A stretch of 64,000 nt of DNA from Cellvibrio sp. 79. GTDB taxonomy: Bacteria; Pseudomonadota; Gammaproteobacteria; Pseudomonadales; Cellvibrionaceae. The notes beneath the pieces are model-generated. The model was not told where the DNA came from, ran no database searches, and saw only the letters and a program-made list of their open reading frames with translations. The DNA is taken from assembly GCA_003056245.1 (NCBI GenBank), contig MVDH01000003.1:1351331-1415330 (forward strand). Direction: 5' to 3'. The position numbers and the translations under genes are program-made. Of the stretch, positions 8,791-16,391 are shown one piece after another. Each line of letters begins with the position of its first letter. Position 1 is the stretch's first letter.

Positions 8791-9681
8791 ATGAGCCATC
8801 CTATCAGCCCTGATTTGATCGAGCAGTTGGTTGACCTGTCCCGGCGCGCCGGAGATGCGATCATGGCAATTTATAACCATCGCGACAGCTACGAAATCCA
8901 GCATAAAACCGATGAATCGCCCCTGACCGCTGCTGATTTGGCGGCAAATAGCCTGATCGCCGCCGGGTTGCCGCAGTTGCTGGAGTTACCGATTATTTCC
9001 GAGGAAGGGGAAATTCCCGATTTTGCTGATCGTGGCTTATGGGAGAACTTCTGGCTGGTGGACCCGCTTGATGGCACTAAGGAATTTATTGCCGGCAATG
9101 GTGAGTTCACCGTGAATATTGCGCTGGTGCAACATAACCGTCCGATCCTGGGCGTTGTGCATGTACCAGCGACTGATATTACTTACCTTGGGGTGCTGGA
9201 TGCGCGTAATCCGGCTAACCTCGGAGCCTGGAAATATGTGCAGGGGGGCAATCCCAAGCGCATTCATGTGCGTAGTATGAGCGAGCGCTACTCCAATCAT
9301 CAGGCATTCACCGTATTGCTGAGTCACAGACATGGTACTCAGGCGACAGTGGATTTGATGGAAACCGTAAAATCCCGTTGGGTTGGCCCTATCGAAACAA
9401 CGAATGCGGGTAGCTCATTGAAATTCTGCGTTATTGCGGAAGGTAACGCGGATTTTTATCCTCGCCTTGCACCTACGTCCGAGTGGGATACCGCTGCTGC
9501 ACAAGCCGTGCTTGAAGCCGCTGGCGGAAAAGTTGTGCAGGCAGAGCCGGGCGCTGGAAATAATTTGATTTCGTTGCGTTACAACGCGGGCGAGGAGTTG
9601 TTGAATCCGCATTTCTACGCACTGGGTGATAAAAGTTTTTGTTGGGAATGGCTGCTCGGCTTAGAAGAGTTAGTTAGTTGA
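8791..9681 (+). CDS. cysQ: 3'(2'),5'-bisphosphate nucleotidase CysQ
   Basis: A 296-residue inositol-monophosphatase-fold enzyme that removes the 3'-phosphate of PAP, the by-product of sulfate reduction and sulfotransfer. Metal-binding motifs are intact: PIISEEGE (EE near residue 70), WLVDPLDGTKEF (DPxDGT near residue 90) and the late SEWDTAAAQAVLEAAGG (WDxAA). The frame is also open from a GTG at 8788, but the ATG at 8791 has AGGA six bases upstream. It sits directly behind nudE. Confidence 0.92.
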   Translation: MSHPISPDLIEQLVDLSRRAGDAIMAIYNHRDSYEIQHKTDESPLTAADLAANSLIAAGLPQLLELPIISEEGEIPDFADRGLWENFWLVDPLDGTKEFIAGNGEFTVNIALVQHNRPILGVVHVPATDITYLGVLDARNPANLGAWKYVQGGNPKRIHVRSMSERYSNHQAFTVLLSHRHGTQATVDLMETVKSRWVGPIETTNAGSSLKFCVIAEGNADFYPRLAPTSEWDTAAAQAVLEAAGGKVVQAEPGAGNNLISLRYNAGEELLNPHFYALGDKSFCWEWLLGLEELVS

Positions 9682-9738
9682 TTGGATTTATATTCCGCTT
9701 TACTCCTGCCTTCATAACATTTCGTTCGTATTGGCTAG

Positions 9739-9760
9739 CGGCAAAGCTGCCGGTTTTATA
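9739..9760 (+). terminator. possible weak terminator after cysQ
   Basis: CGGCA (9739-9743), a four-base loop and TGCCG (9748-9752), followed by GTTTT. The stem is only five pairs, so this is a tentative call. Confidence 0.35.
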
Positions 9761-9934
9761 ACCAAAGTTATAATTCGTAGAGAATAAAATATTCTAATTT
9801 GCGTGAACCTTGTACAGATCTATCTGGTCTAGTCTTTAAATCACGGATACCTGTATGGCGTCGAGGTGCCGTTTTTTGTGGTGGCCAATGATATTTTTCA
9901 TTGCGCTAATTGTTCTTCTTAAGGAGTGTTATTA

Positions 9935-10150
9935 ATGAGAAAGCACAACAAAAATTTGAAGGCCGATTTCAATACCAGTCGTTCCGACTTATTGCGCGAT
10001 AAATTGTTGCGCGAAATTTCCGATTACGAACGTCAATTAGCCGAGCTAAAACTTAACGGCAACCAGGTGAATTTCACCATGATCCAAACCTACAAAGAAT
10101 TAATCAATGCGCGTCAGGCGATGTTGCGTCGCCTTCCTGTGCATTATTAA
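9935..10150 (+). CDS. small hypothetical protein, 71 residues
   Basis: A short gene with a textbook ribosome site, AAGGAG at 9921-9926, eight bases before the ATG. This makes it more believable than its size suggests; the frame also opens at a GTG inside the Shine-Dalgarno, which is not the start. The protein is basic and helical, with a Leu/Glu/Lys-rich central region (LLREISDYERQLAELKL) that could form a coiled coil. No signal peptide or membrane segment is visible. I do not recognise the family. It stands alone, 250 bases after cysQ. Confidence 0.6.
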   Translation: MRKHNKNLKADFNTSRSDLLRDKLLREISDYERQLAELKLNGNQVNFTMIQTYKELINARQAMLRRLPVHY

Positions 10151-10294
10151 TTTTTTGGGCTTATGCGGAACGGTGTGGCAAGAATTGGTGAGCGTAAAAC
10201 GACCAAAGAAAATCTTGCTGCACTCGTGCTGCAGCAGCTAATGTCCGGTGATTTCCCGGGCAACATTGGGTAGCTGATTGTGCGTGATTAGTGG

Positions 10295-10528
10295 TCAAAA
10301 TATTAATTCGTTAGCTGTATGCTGGTTTTCCTGCATCGTTTTCTTTTCATCGATCATGATTGTTTGTCGTTCTAACCAATTTTTCACGGCAACAAAAGGT
10401 ATTGGGCGATGAATACACACCCTTCTATCTCATCCCAATTCGCGCAAACTTCCAATCTGTTCAAATAATTCTGCGCCTTCTGCCTCGCACGCCGTAATCG
10501 CGACAACGCCATTTTGCGGCAATATTAA
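10295..10528 (-). pseudogene. possible decayed gene, family unknown
   Basis: Reading the minus strand from 10528 gives about 30 protein-like residues (LILPQNGVVAITACEAEG and on), one TGA, then about 45 more in the same frame ending at a TGA at 10295-10297. The two parts have normal protein composition and share one frame, which suggests a gene with a nonsense mutation or a partly lost gene. No family was recognised, no start with a ribosome site is present, and chance cannot be excluded. Confidence 0.3.
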
Positions 10529-10774
10529 CTACGCCGAAATGACTAAATCGCTGGAAAGTTTGAGAAGTGGATCAAAAAAATAAGTGGCGCTCCCTGGTAT
10601 GGAGCAAAAATAGGGCGCCTTTCTTGTTGTTGGTGCGCTGGGTATTTCACTTTTGCAGTTAATGGAATTTAATCGAATGGTAAATTGAAGGTCCTTCCAG
10701 GTGAGTATATCAATCTGGTTTTCCGTTATTGAAGAGGGATTTTTTAGCTAAGTGATCGCAATTGACTTGTTTCT

Positions 10775-10798
10775 CTTTGTATACAAACATATACAGCG
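10775..10798 (+). promoter_or_regulatory. ModE-like operator upstream of modA
   Basis: The minus strand reads CGCTGTATA, six bases, TATACAAAG: a near match to the Mo-responsive ModE operator (CGnTATATA-N6-TATATAACG) of E. coli. It lies 33 bases before the modA GTG and just after a TTGACT at 10762-10767 that could be a -35 box, so a bound protein would block transcription. A ModE-like DNA-binding protein is encoded at 12958-13347. Confidence 0.55.
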
Positions 10799-10830
10799 AA
10801 ATTTGAATATACATTCCGGGAGACAAGGTC

Positions 10831-11607
10831 GTGGGTAACGTATCAATAATTAATTCGTTAAAAGTGTGCTTATTACTTTGCACACTATTTATTATCAATG
10901 TCGTTCAAGCTGCCGAAGTAAGAATTTATGCAGCGGCAAGTTTGACAGATGCAATTACGGAGCTGGCTAAAACTTACCAGCAAACCCACGCTTTGATAAA
11001 AATCAAGCCGGTGTTCGCCGGTTCTTCAACGCTAGCCAAACAAATCGAAAATGGTGCGCCTGCCGATGTATTTATCTCCGCTGATAAAGAGTGGGCTGAT
11101 TATCTGCAAACCCGCAATTTGCTGGAGGCAAAAAGCCGTGCGGATTTACTGGCGAATGAATTGGTATTGATCGCCCCTGTAACTCACCCCCTGCACATCA
11201 CGTTGAATAAAAATACCAATTTGGCAGCCAGCTTTGATGGCAAATTATGTACTGGTGAACCCGCTTCAGTGCCCGTTGGAAAATATGCAAAACAAGCATT
11301 GGGTTATTACGGGTGGTGGGGTGCAATGCAAACGCGTCTTGTCGGCACGGAAGATGTGCGCAGCGCGCTGGCGTTTGTCGAACGCGGCGAATGCGCTGTG
11401 GGAATAGTTTATAAAACCGATGCGCTCTTGACCAAAAAAGTGACTGTCATCGCTGCATTTCCGGCAGAGAGTCATTTACCTATTGTGTATCCCGGTGGAT
11501 TAACCAAAAATGCCAATACTGAATCCGCTGCTTTCTGGCAGTTCCTGCAATCAAAGGCTGCGCTGGAAATATTTTCGCGCTATGGCTTCAAGGCCGCGCA
11601 CCAATAA
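10831..11607 (+). CDS. modA: molybdate ABC transporter, periplasmic binding protein
   Basis: A 258-residue exported protein. Residues 1-27 are a signal peptide ending VVQA, and the mature protein begins AEVRIYAAASLTDAI, the conserved ModA N-terminus that helps bind the oxyanion. Further family marks are FAGSSTLAKQIENGAPADVFISAD and a late ALAFVERGECAVGIVYKTDA. The start is a GTG with GGGAG about nine bases upstream. It leads a modABC operon (nine bases to modB). By family it binds molybdate or tungstate in the periplasm. Confidence 0.92.
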   Translation: MGNVSIINSLKVCLLLCTLFIINVVQAAEVRIYAAASLTDAITELAKTYQQTHALIKIKPVFAGSSTLAKQIENGAPADVFISADKEWADYLQTRNLLEAKSRADLLANELVLIAPVTHPLHITLNKNTNLAASFDGKLCTGEPASVPVGKYAKQALGYYGWWGAMQTRLVGTEDVRSALAFVERGECAVGIVYKTDALLTKKVTVIAAFPAESHLPIVYPGGLTKNANTESAAFWQFLQSKAALEIFSRYGFKAAHQ

Positions 11608-11616
11608 CTGAATTTA

Positions 11617-12321
11617 ATGTTTACTATGCTCACAGAATCTGAATGGCAAGTATTGGGCTTGTCGGCGCACGTTGGTTTGTGGGCGACCTTCCTCTGTATT
11701 TTGCCAGGCGTTTTTTTTGGCTGGTTACTGGCGCGTAAGGAATTTATCGCCAAGCCGGTATTGGAGGCCGTGCTGTTTATGCCGATGGTGTTGCCTCCTA
11801 CCGTACCGGGTTATTTATTGTTAGTCGTTTTTGGTTCGCAAGGTGTTGTGGGGCAATGGTTGAAAACCCATTTCGATATTGAATTTGTATTTAATTGGAA
11901 AGGCGCTGTGTTGGCTTCTGCGGTAATTGCATTTCCATTGATGGTACAAGCGGCAAAATTATCAGTGCAAATGATTGATCGTCGTTTGGAGTTGGCGGCA
12001 AGCACATTGGGGGCAAGCCCATTCAAAGTATGGTGTACGGTGACCTTGCCGTTAATGCTGCCCGGTATTCTAATCGGCGCAATCATGGTGTTCAGTCGTT
12101 CGCTCGGCGAATTCGGTGCGACAATTACCTTTGTTGGCAACATCGCCGGTGAGACCCGTACACTTCCCCTCGCTATTTATTCTGCCACGCATCAAATTGA
12201 TGGCGACGCAATGGCTGTGCGCTTGATTTTGATTTGTGTGTCCCTCGCATTTTTTTCTTTATTCATTAGTAATTTATTAACCCGTCGCGCGGAGCGTTGG
12301 TTGGGAGTGCGCCGTGCTTGA
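11617..12321 (+). CDS. modB: molybdate ABC transporter, permease
   Basis: A 234-residue inner-membrane permease with about five or six hydrophobic segments. The cytoplasmic EAA loop that docks on the ATPase is clear (ELAASTLGASPFKVWCTVTLP, around residues 127-147), followed by SRSLGEFGATITFVGN, a motif strongly conserved in ModB. An alternative start is the ATG three codons later. Its last eight bases overlap modC, indicating translational coupling. Confidence 0.92.
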   Translation: MFTMLTESEWQVLGLSAHVGLWATFLCILPGVFFGWLLARKEFIAKPVLEAVLFMPMVLPPTVPGYLLLVVFGSQGVVGQWLKTHFDIEFVFNWKGAVLASAVIAFPLMVQAAKLSVQMIDRRLELAASTLGASPFKVWCTVTLPLMLPGILIGAIMVFSRSLGEFGATITFVGNIAGETRTLPLAIYSATHQIDGDAMAVRLILICVSLAFFSLFISNLLTRRAERWLGVRRA

Positions 12322-12961
12322 TCTGGATATACATTTTCAGCGCGACGATTTTTCGCTGCAAGTGAAACAACAATTCACCGCACCCATTACCGGTATTCTC
12401 GGTGCTTCCGGCAGTGGTAAAAGCACATTGTTAGCGTTGATTGCCGGTTTGCTTAAACCACAGCATGGAAGCATTTCGCTGAATGGAAAAAAATTGTGCG
12501 ATACCCACTCTCGCCTCTGGGTTGCTCCGCATCAACGCCATATCGGCCTGGTGTTTCAGGATGGGCAATTATTGCCACATTTATCGGTGCGCAATAATTT
12601 GTTATACGGTTACAACAACATTGCCATTGAGCAGCGTCGTTTTTCGCCAGATGTGGTCGTGGAGTTATTGGAGATTGGTTCGTTGCTGGAGCGCAAACCG
12701 ATGCATTTATCTGGCGGTGAAAAACAGCGCGTTGTATTGGGGCGCGCGGTACTTTACTCGCCGGAATTATTATTGCTGGATGAACCGCTCTCGGCATTGG
12801 ATGAGCGTTTGAAGCAGCAAATACTGCCGTTCTTTTTGCGCATTTACGATGAATGCAAAATCCCGATGATGTATGTAACCCACGCGTTTAGTGAACTGGA
12901 ATTTTTAACTTCACAACGCTTTTTGGTTCGCGATGGGGAATTGCATAAAGATTCTGCTTAG
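12314..12961 (+). CDS. modC: molybdate ABC transporter, ATPase lacking the C-terminal TOBE/Mop domain
   Basis: A 215-residue ABC ATPase. Walker A is GASGSGKST (residues ~30-38), the Q-loop is LVFQDGQLLPHL, the signature is LSGGEKQRV, Walker B is LLLLDEPLSALD, and the switch His is in YVTHAF. E. coli ModC is about 350 residues because it ends in a molybdate-binding TOBE domain; here the protein stops right after the ATPase domain. The gene overlaps modB and ends four bases inside the convergent ModE-like gene. Energises molybdate import. Confidence 0.9.
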   Translation: MLDLDIHFQRDDFSLQVKQQFTAPITGILGASGSGKSTLLALIAGLLKPQHGSISLNGKKLCDTHSRLWVAPHQRHIGLVFQDGQLLPHLSVRNNLLYGYNNIAIEQRRFSPDVVVELLEIGSLLERKPMHLSGGEKQRVVLGRAVLYSPELLLLDEPLSALDERLKQQILPFFLRIYDECKIPMMYVTHAFSELEFLTSQRFLVRDGELHKDSA

Positions 12962-13347
12962 CTGGATGAGGGCACCGGCTTTTTGCGCAATAGTGGTTTA
13001 AATTCCGGAAAATGTTGCGTACTTAATATTGCTATATCACTTTGCAAGCGGCGATAACGCTGCAGTATGTCAATTCCATAATTCGTCAGGCGTGCGCCAC
13101 CTCCTTGTACACCGCCGGTAGCCGTTTCAACCAACGGATTTTGAAAGCAGCGATTCATTGCATCCACTAATAACCAGGTGCGTCTATAGCTCATCCCCAT
13201 TTGCTTACCTGCCGCGGAGATTGAGCCCGTTGCCGCAATTGCATCCAGTAAATCGGCTTTTCCGGGGCCAAATGCAATTTCTTCATCCAGCATCAGACGC
13301 GCCTGAATTTTTAAGCGTGCGCCAGTGGTGTTATCTTTTTCGCCCAT
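12958..13347 (-). CDS. ModE-type winged-helix regulator, DNA-binding domain only
   Basis: A 129-residue protein matching the N-terminal DNA-binding half of ModE: GPGKADLLDAIAATGSISAAGKQMGMSYRRTWLLVD (a winged helix with the SISAAGKQMGMSYRRTW recognition helix), followed by ETATGGVQGGGARLT. The two C-terminal Mop domains that sense molybdate in E. coli ModE (262 residues) are absent, so Mo-sensing would need another route or the protein is not Mo-responsive. It is transcribed with moaA-moaB towards modC, overlapping its 3' end by four bases, and likely acts on the ModE-like site before modA. Confidence 0.85.
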   Translation of the reverse strand: MGEKDNTTGARLKIQARLMLDEEIAFGPGKADLLDAIAATGSISAAGKQMGMSYRRTWLLVDAMNRCFQNPLVETATGGVQGGGARLTNYGIDILQRYRRLQSDIAILSTQHFPEFKPLLRKKPVPSSS

Positions 13348-13358
13348 ATTTTTATTTC

Positions 13359-13871
13359 TTAATTAATTCGTAATTGGCCCACAAAATTACATGGCTTATT
13401 GCGCGCATCAAGTTGTGCTTCAATAATTTTTACCCAGGCGGTATTGCATGCGCCGGTAGAGCCGGGCAAACAGAAAATCAACGTGCGATTGGCGAGGCCC
13501 GCTGTTGCACGCGATTGAATAGTTGATGTACCTATTTCTTCAAAAGAAACCTGACGAAACAATTCGCCGAAGCCCACCACAGTTTTATCGAATAATGGTG
13601 TCATTGCTTCCACGGTGGAATCGCGCCCGGCAAAACCGGTGCCGCCGGTAATCAAAACTACTTGTGCTTGTGTATCGACAATCCAGTTGGAAACTGCCGC
13701 GCGAATTTGGTAAATGTCATCAGTCACCAATTTGCGATCATGTAATTTGTGGCCCGCTGCCGTTAATAAATCCTGTAATTTCTGGCCGGACGTATCGGTT
13801 TCAAAATTGCGAGTATCGGATACGGTGAGCACGCAAATATTTAGTGGTTCAAATTCTTTTTGGGCGGTCAT
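13359..13871 (-). CDS. moaB: molybdenum cofactor biosynthesis protein B
   Basis: A 170-residue MoaB/MogA-fold protein: VLTVSDTRN at the start, VLITGGTGFAGRD in the middle (the TGGTG loop), and LIFCLPGSTGACNTAW near the end. By family it adenylylates molybdopterin or is an accessory of that step. The frame opens at an ATG at 13889, but AGAGGGG lies five bases before the ATG at 13871, so the latter is preferred. moaA ends 5-24 bases upstream on the same strand. Confidence 0.9.
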   Translation of the reverse strand: MTAQKEFEPLNICVLTVSDTRNFETDTSGQKLQDLLTAAGHKLHDRKLVTDDIYQIRAAVSNWIVDTQAQVVLITGGTGFAGRDSTVEAMTPLFDKTVVGFGELFRQVSFEEIGTSTIQSRATAGLANRTLIFCLPGSTGACNTAWVKIIEAQLDARNKPCNFVGQLRIN

Positions 13872-13894
13872 AAATCCCCTCTCTGTCATGGGGA

Positions 13895-14884
13895 TTAACC
13901 CCCCGTCATATTCATAAACCGCACAATTTGCGGTTCTTCATTTAAATTAAAAAAGTGTTTTTCCGGTTTAAGCTGCATGGAGCTTATGATTTGGTCGCGC
14001 AATGCAGTTTCCGAATAGTTTTCAGCCCGTAGCTGTTTGCGCAAATCTACACTGTGTTCATTGCCCAGGCATAGTAACAATCTGCCGGTGGCTGTTACGC
14101 GCACGCGATTGCAGCTGCCGCAAAAATTATGGGAGTGCGGGGAAATAAAACCGATACGCGAATTAAAACCGTCCACTTGCCAATAACGGGATGGGCCCGC
14201 GTCAGCGTGTGAATTTTCGAGCGGGAGTAATTGGTAACCGCGGCTAAGTTGGTTGCGCAATTCGTCGCTGCTGACATATTCGGCGGCGCGTCCATGGTCG
14301 TTGATTTTGCCGAGCGGCATTTCTTCAATAAAACTGATGTCCAGCCCTTCATCCAATGCAAATTGCACCAGCGCGGGTACTTCATCGGCGTTGTAATGTT
14401 TTAGTGCAACGCAATTCAATTTGATCTTCAGGCCTGCTGCTTGCGCTGACTTTATGCCAGCCAATACCTGATTCAGGTCACCAAAGCGAGTGAGTTGGTG
14501 GAAGCGCTCCGGTTTTAGGCTATCGAGGCTGATATTGATACGTTTGACCCCTGCATCGCGGATAGCCCGAGCGTATTGCGGAAGATGGGTGCCGTTGGTA
14601 GTCAGGCAGAGTTCTTTCAATCCTGGGAGTTGGCCCAGGTTTTGTAGTAATTCGATGGTGCCGCGCCTGACCAATGGCTCACCACCGGTAATGCGCAGTT
14701 TGGTTACACCCAACTCCACAAAGGCGCGGCCCAAACTAGTGAATTCTTCAATGCTGAGCACGTCCTGGCGAGGCAAGAAGGTCATTTCTTCCGCCATACA
14801 ATAAACGCAACGCAGGTCGCATCGGTCAGTGACTGACAGGCGTACATAGTTAACGGTGCGGCCAAAGCTATCGATCAATTGCAT
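13895..14884 (-). CDS. moaA: GTP 3',8-cyclase MoaA (radical SAM)
   Basis: A 329-residue radical SAM enzyme for the first step of molybdenum cofactor synthesis (GTP to 3',8-cH2GTP). The N-terminal cluster motif is CDLRCVYC (residues ~23-30, CxxxCxxC) and the C-terminal cluster motif is FCGSCNRVR with a further Cys in LLLCLG. The protein ends in the Gly-Gly tail required for activity. It heads a minus-strand operon moaA-moaB-ModE-like gene. No moaC, moaD or moaE is in the window. Confidence 0.95.
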   Translation of the reverse strand: MQLIDSFGRTVNYVRLSVTDRCDLRCVYCMAEEMTFLPRQDVLSIEEFTSLGRAFVELGVTKLRITGGEPLVRRGTIELLQNLGQLPGLKELCLTTNGTHLPQYARAIRDAGVKRINISLDSLKPERFHQLTRFGDLNQVLAGIKSAQAAGLKIKLNCVALKHYNADEVPALVQFALDEGLDISFIEEMPLGKINDHGRAAEYVSSDELRNQLSRGYQLLPLENSHADAGPSRYWQVDGFNSRIGFISPHSHNFCGSCNRVRVTATGRLLLCLGNEHSVDLRKQLRAENYSETALRDQIISSMQLKPEKHFFNLNEEPQIVRFMNMTGG

Positions 14885-15420
14885 ATATAAAGCTGGTAGT
14901 CCTGCATGCTGGCACTCTAACCCCGGCTTGGGGTTGGCTCAAGGGATTTTCCTTGTGGTAAGCAAGTCGGTGGCCAAGTCGGTTGGGTAATCGTTAATTG
15001 GCGATAAAAACCCTGTTCCAAAATGGTGAGCTTTTAAATTTTACACCCTTGTCCGGTTTAGATAGAGCGCTTTTTTCTGCTCTGCTGAGTTTCTCTCTAT
15101 GTGCAATGGTTAATTTTACGCCCGGAAAAATAAAAATGTTTTTTAATGGTGCGTTGTGCACCATTACTTTGTTTTTTATTGGTGCATTTGCGCAAAGTTA
15201 AAAAATCCGTTTTTGCTATCAATTGGTGCGATGTTGCACCAACAAAAACCACAAAATGATTTGATGGGGCGAGCAGCCGAAATTATTAATGGCTTGCTCG
15301 CTATTGGTCTGTATCTATAACTACCTGATAAAAATAAAGAAAATTTTATTTTTCGGTGAAAATTGTGTTGTGGCATCTGCTTTGCAATTACCCCTGTGTA
15401 ATCAAAATGCAGGTGTTGCC
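14885..15420 (+). promoter_or_regulatory. structured leader upstream of the siroheme/nitrite genes
   Basis: This 536-base gap holds four hairpins on the plus strand: AACCCC/GGGGTT (14919-14935); AATGGTGC/GCACCATT with a five-base loop (15145-15165) followed by a T-rich run to 15180; TTGGTGC/GCACCAA with the six-base loop GATGTT (15223-15242); and GCGAGCA/TGCTCGC (15269-15301). The two GGTGC hairpins plus a third GGTGC half at 15181 form a repeated motif. The layout resembles an attenuator leader of the kind read by NasR/NasT-type ANTAR antiterminators for nitrate and nitrite genes, but the loops do not match that motif fully. Confidence 0.4.
15145..15180 (+). terminator. possible attenuator hairpin in the leader
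   Basis: An eight-pair perfect stem (15145-15152 with 15158-15165) followed by a T-rich tail including six T in a row. It has the shape of a factor-independent terminator located 255 bases before the first coding start, so it could attenuate the operon. Confidence 0.45.
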
Positions 15421-16323
15421 ATGAACAATTTTCTGAAAGCTCCCGTTTTTTTTAAAGCCAATGTAGAGGCTCTTCCTTCTGCAATGCTGAAAGCGCGTAT
15501 TGGTGGCAGTAATGGCCAGGCTAAAAAAGGCGATGACTACAGTAAGAAAATCTGCACAGGAAAAGTATGGCTGGTAGGTGCAGGTCCGGGTGATGCCGAG
15601 CTGCTCACCGTTAAAGCAGTGCGCGCCATTAACTCTGCTGATGTGATTTTTTATGATTATCTGGTAAGCGAAGAAATTCGCGCACTTTTCCCCAAAAATA
15701 TTCCCGCCTTTTATGTTGGCAAAGCTAAAAACCAACACAGTATTGCCCAGGAAGATTTAAACCAATTGTTGGTTAACCAGGCAATGCTGGGCTTGACTGT
15801 GTGCCGTATTAAAGGTGGCGATCCATTTGTGTTTGGTCGCGGCGGTGAAGAATTGCTGGAGTTGCGCACTGCCGGTGTCGAGGCAGAAGTGATTCCCGGT
15901 ATTACCTCTGCATCGGGTTGCAGCACTTATGCAGATATCCCGTTAACCCATCGCGGTTTATCACAGGGTTGTACGTTTGTTACTGGCCACGCTGAAAAAA
16001 GCCTGGATTTAAATTGGTATGCACTCGCGCAATTAAAACATACGTTGGTGTTTTATATGGGCCTGACGCGCGCCGATGAAATTTCTGCAAAATTATTGGC
16101 TGGTGGTTTGGCCGCCGATACACCGGTTGCAATTATTGAAAACGGTTGTCGCAAAGACCAGCGCAACATTATTTCTACCTTGAAGGAATTCCCAACGGAT
16201 GTGCTCCGCGAACATGTGCAATCACCGGCATTAATTATTGTGGGTGAAGTGGTGCGCATGAAAGAAAAATTGCAATTCACCGTGCAGGCGCATGCTGCTG
16301 AAGCACAGTACCTGTTGGCTTGA
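15421..16323 (+). CDS. cobA: uroporphyrinogen-III C-methyltransferase (SUMT)
   Basis: A 300-residue protein. From residue ~47 it is a standard SUMT: GKVWLVGAGPGDAELLTVKA (AdoMet loop), VCRIKGGDPFVFGRGGEEL, VIPGITSASG and PLTHRG. It makes precorrin-2, the precursor of siroheme, which nirB downstream needs as prosthetic group. Residues 1-46 are an extension of unknown role. The frame opens back to 15289, but the upstream part overlaps the leader hairpin and lacks a ribosome site, so 15421 is preferred. There is no CysG-type dehydrogenase/chelatase domain, so that step must be encoded elsewhere. Confidence 0.9.
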   Translation: MNNFLKAPVFFKANVEALPSAMLKARIGGSNGQAKKGDDYSKKICTGKVWLVGAGPGDAELLTVKAVRAINSADVIFYDYLVSEEIRALFPKNIPAFYVGKAKNQHSIAQEDLNQLLVNQAMLGLTVCRIKGGDPFVFGRGGEELLELRTAGVEAEVIPGITSASGCSTYADIPLTHRGLSQGCTFVTGHAEKSLDLNWYALAQLKHTLVFYMGLTRADEISAKLLAGGLAADTPVAIIENGCRKDQRNIISTLKEFPTDVLREHVQSPALIIVGEVVRMKEKLQFTVQAHAAEAQYLLA

Positions 16324-16391
16324 TAGTACCGGTTTTAGTTGCTGTTCAGAATTAGTTAATACAAAAAAATTTTACGACCGTGAGGCAGTAT

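Larger units (their letters stand above)
10151..10830. other. 680-base stretch without an intact gene
   Basis: Nothing intact is seen. The minus strand at 10295-10528 keeps an open frame interrupted by one TGA (listed separately), and the last ~90 bases hold the ModE-like palindrome and promoter region for modA. Elsewhere no hairpin terminator or RNA gene was recognised. Confidence 0.6.

Noticed and set aside
10163-10273. 36-residue frame ending DFPGNIG, recalling a sigma-54 activator end
   Set aside because: Too short and without a ribosome site; the similarity is only to a very short common motif.
14998-15201. 67-residue plus-strand frame in the leader before cobA
   Set aside because: It runs through the hairpins and has no start signal; the hydrophobic look comes from T-rich leader sequence.
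15145-15242. NtrC-type sites made of GCACC and GGTGC
   Set aside because: Halves face the wrong way or are too far apart for NtrC; hairpin arms explain them better.
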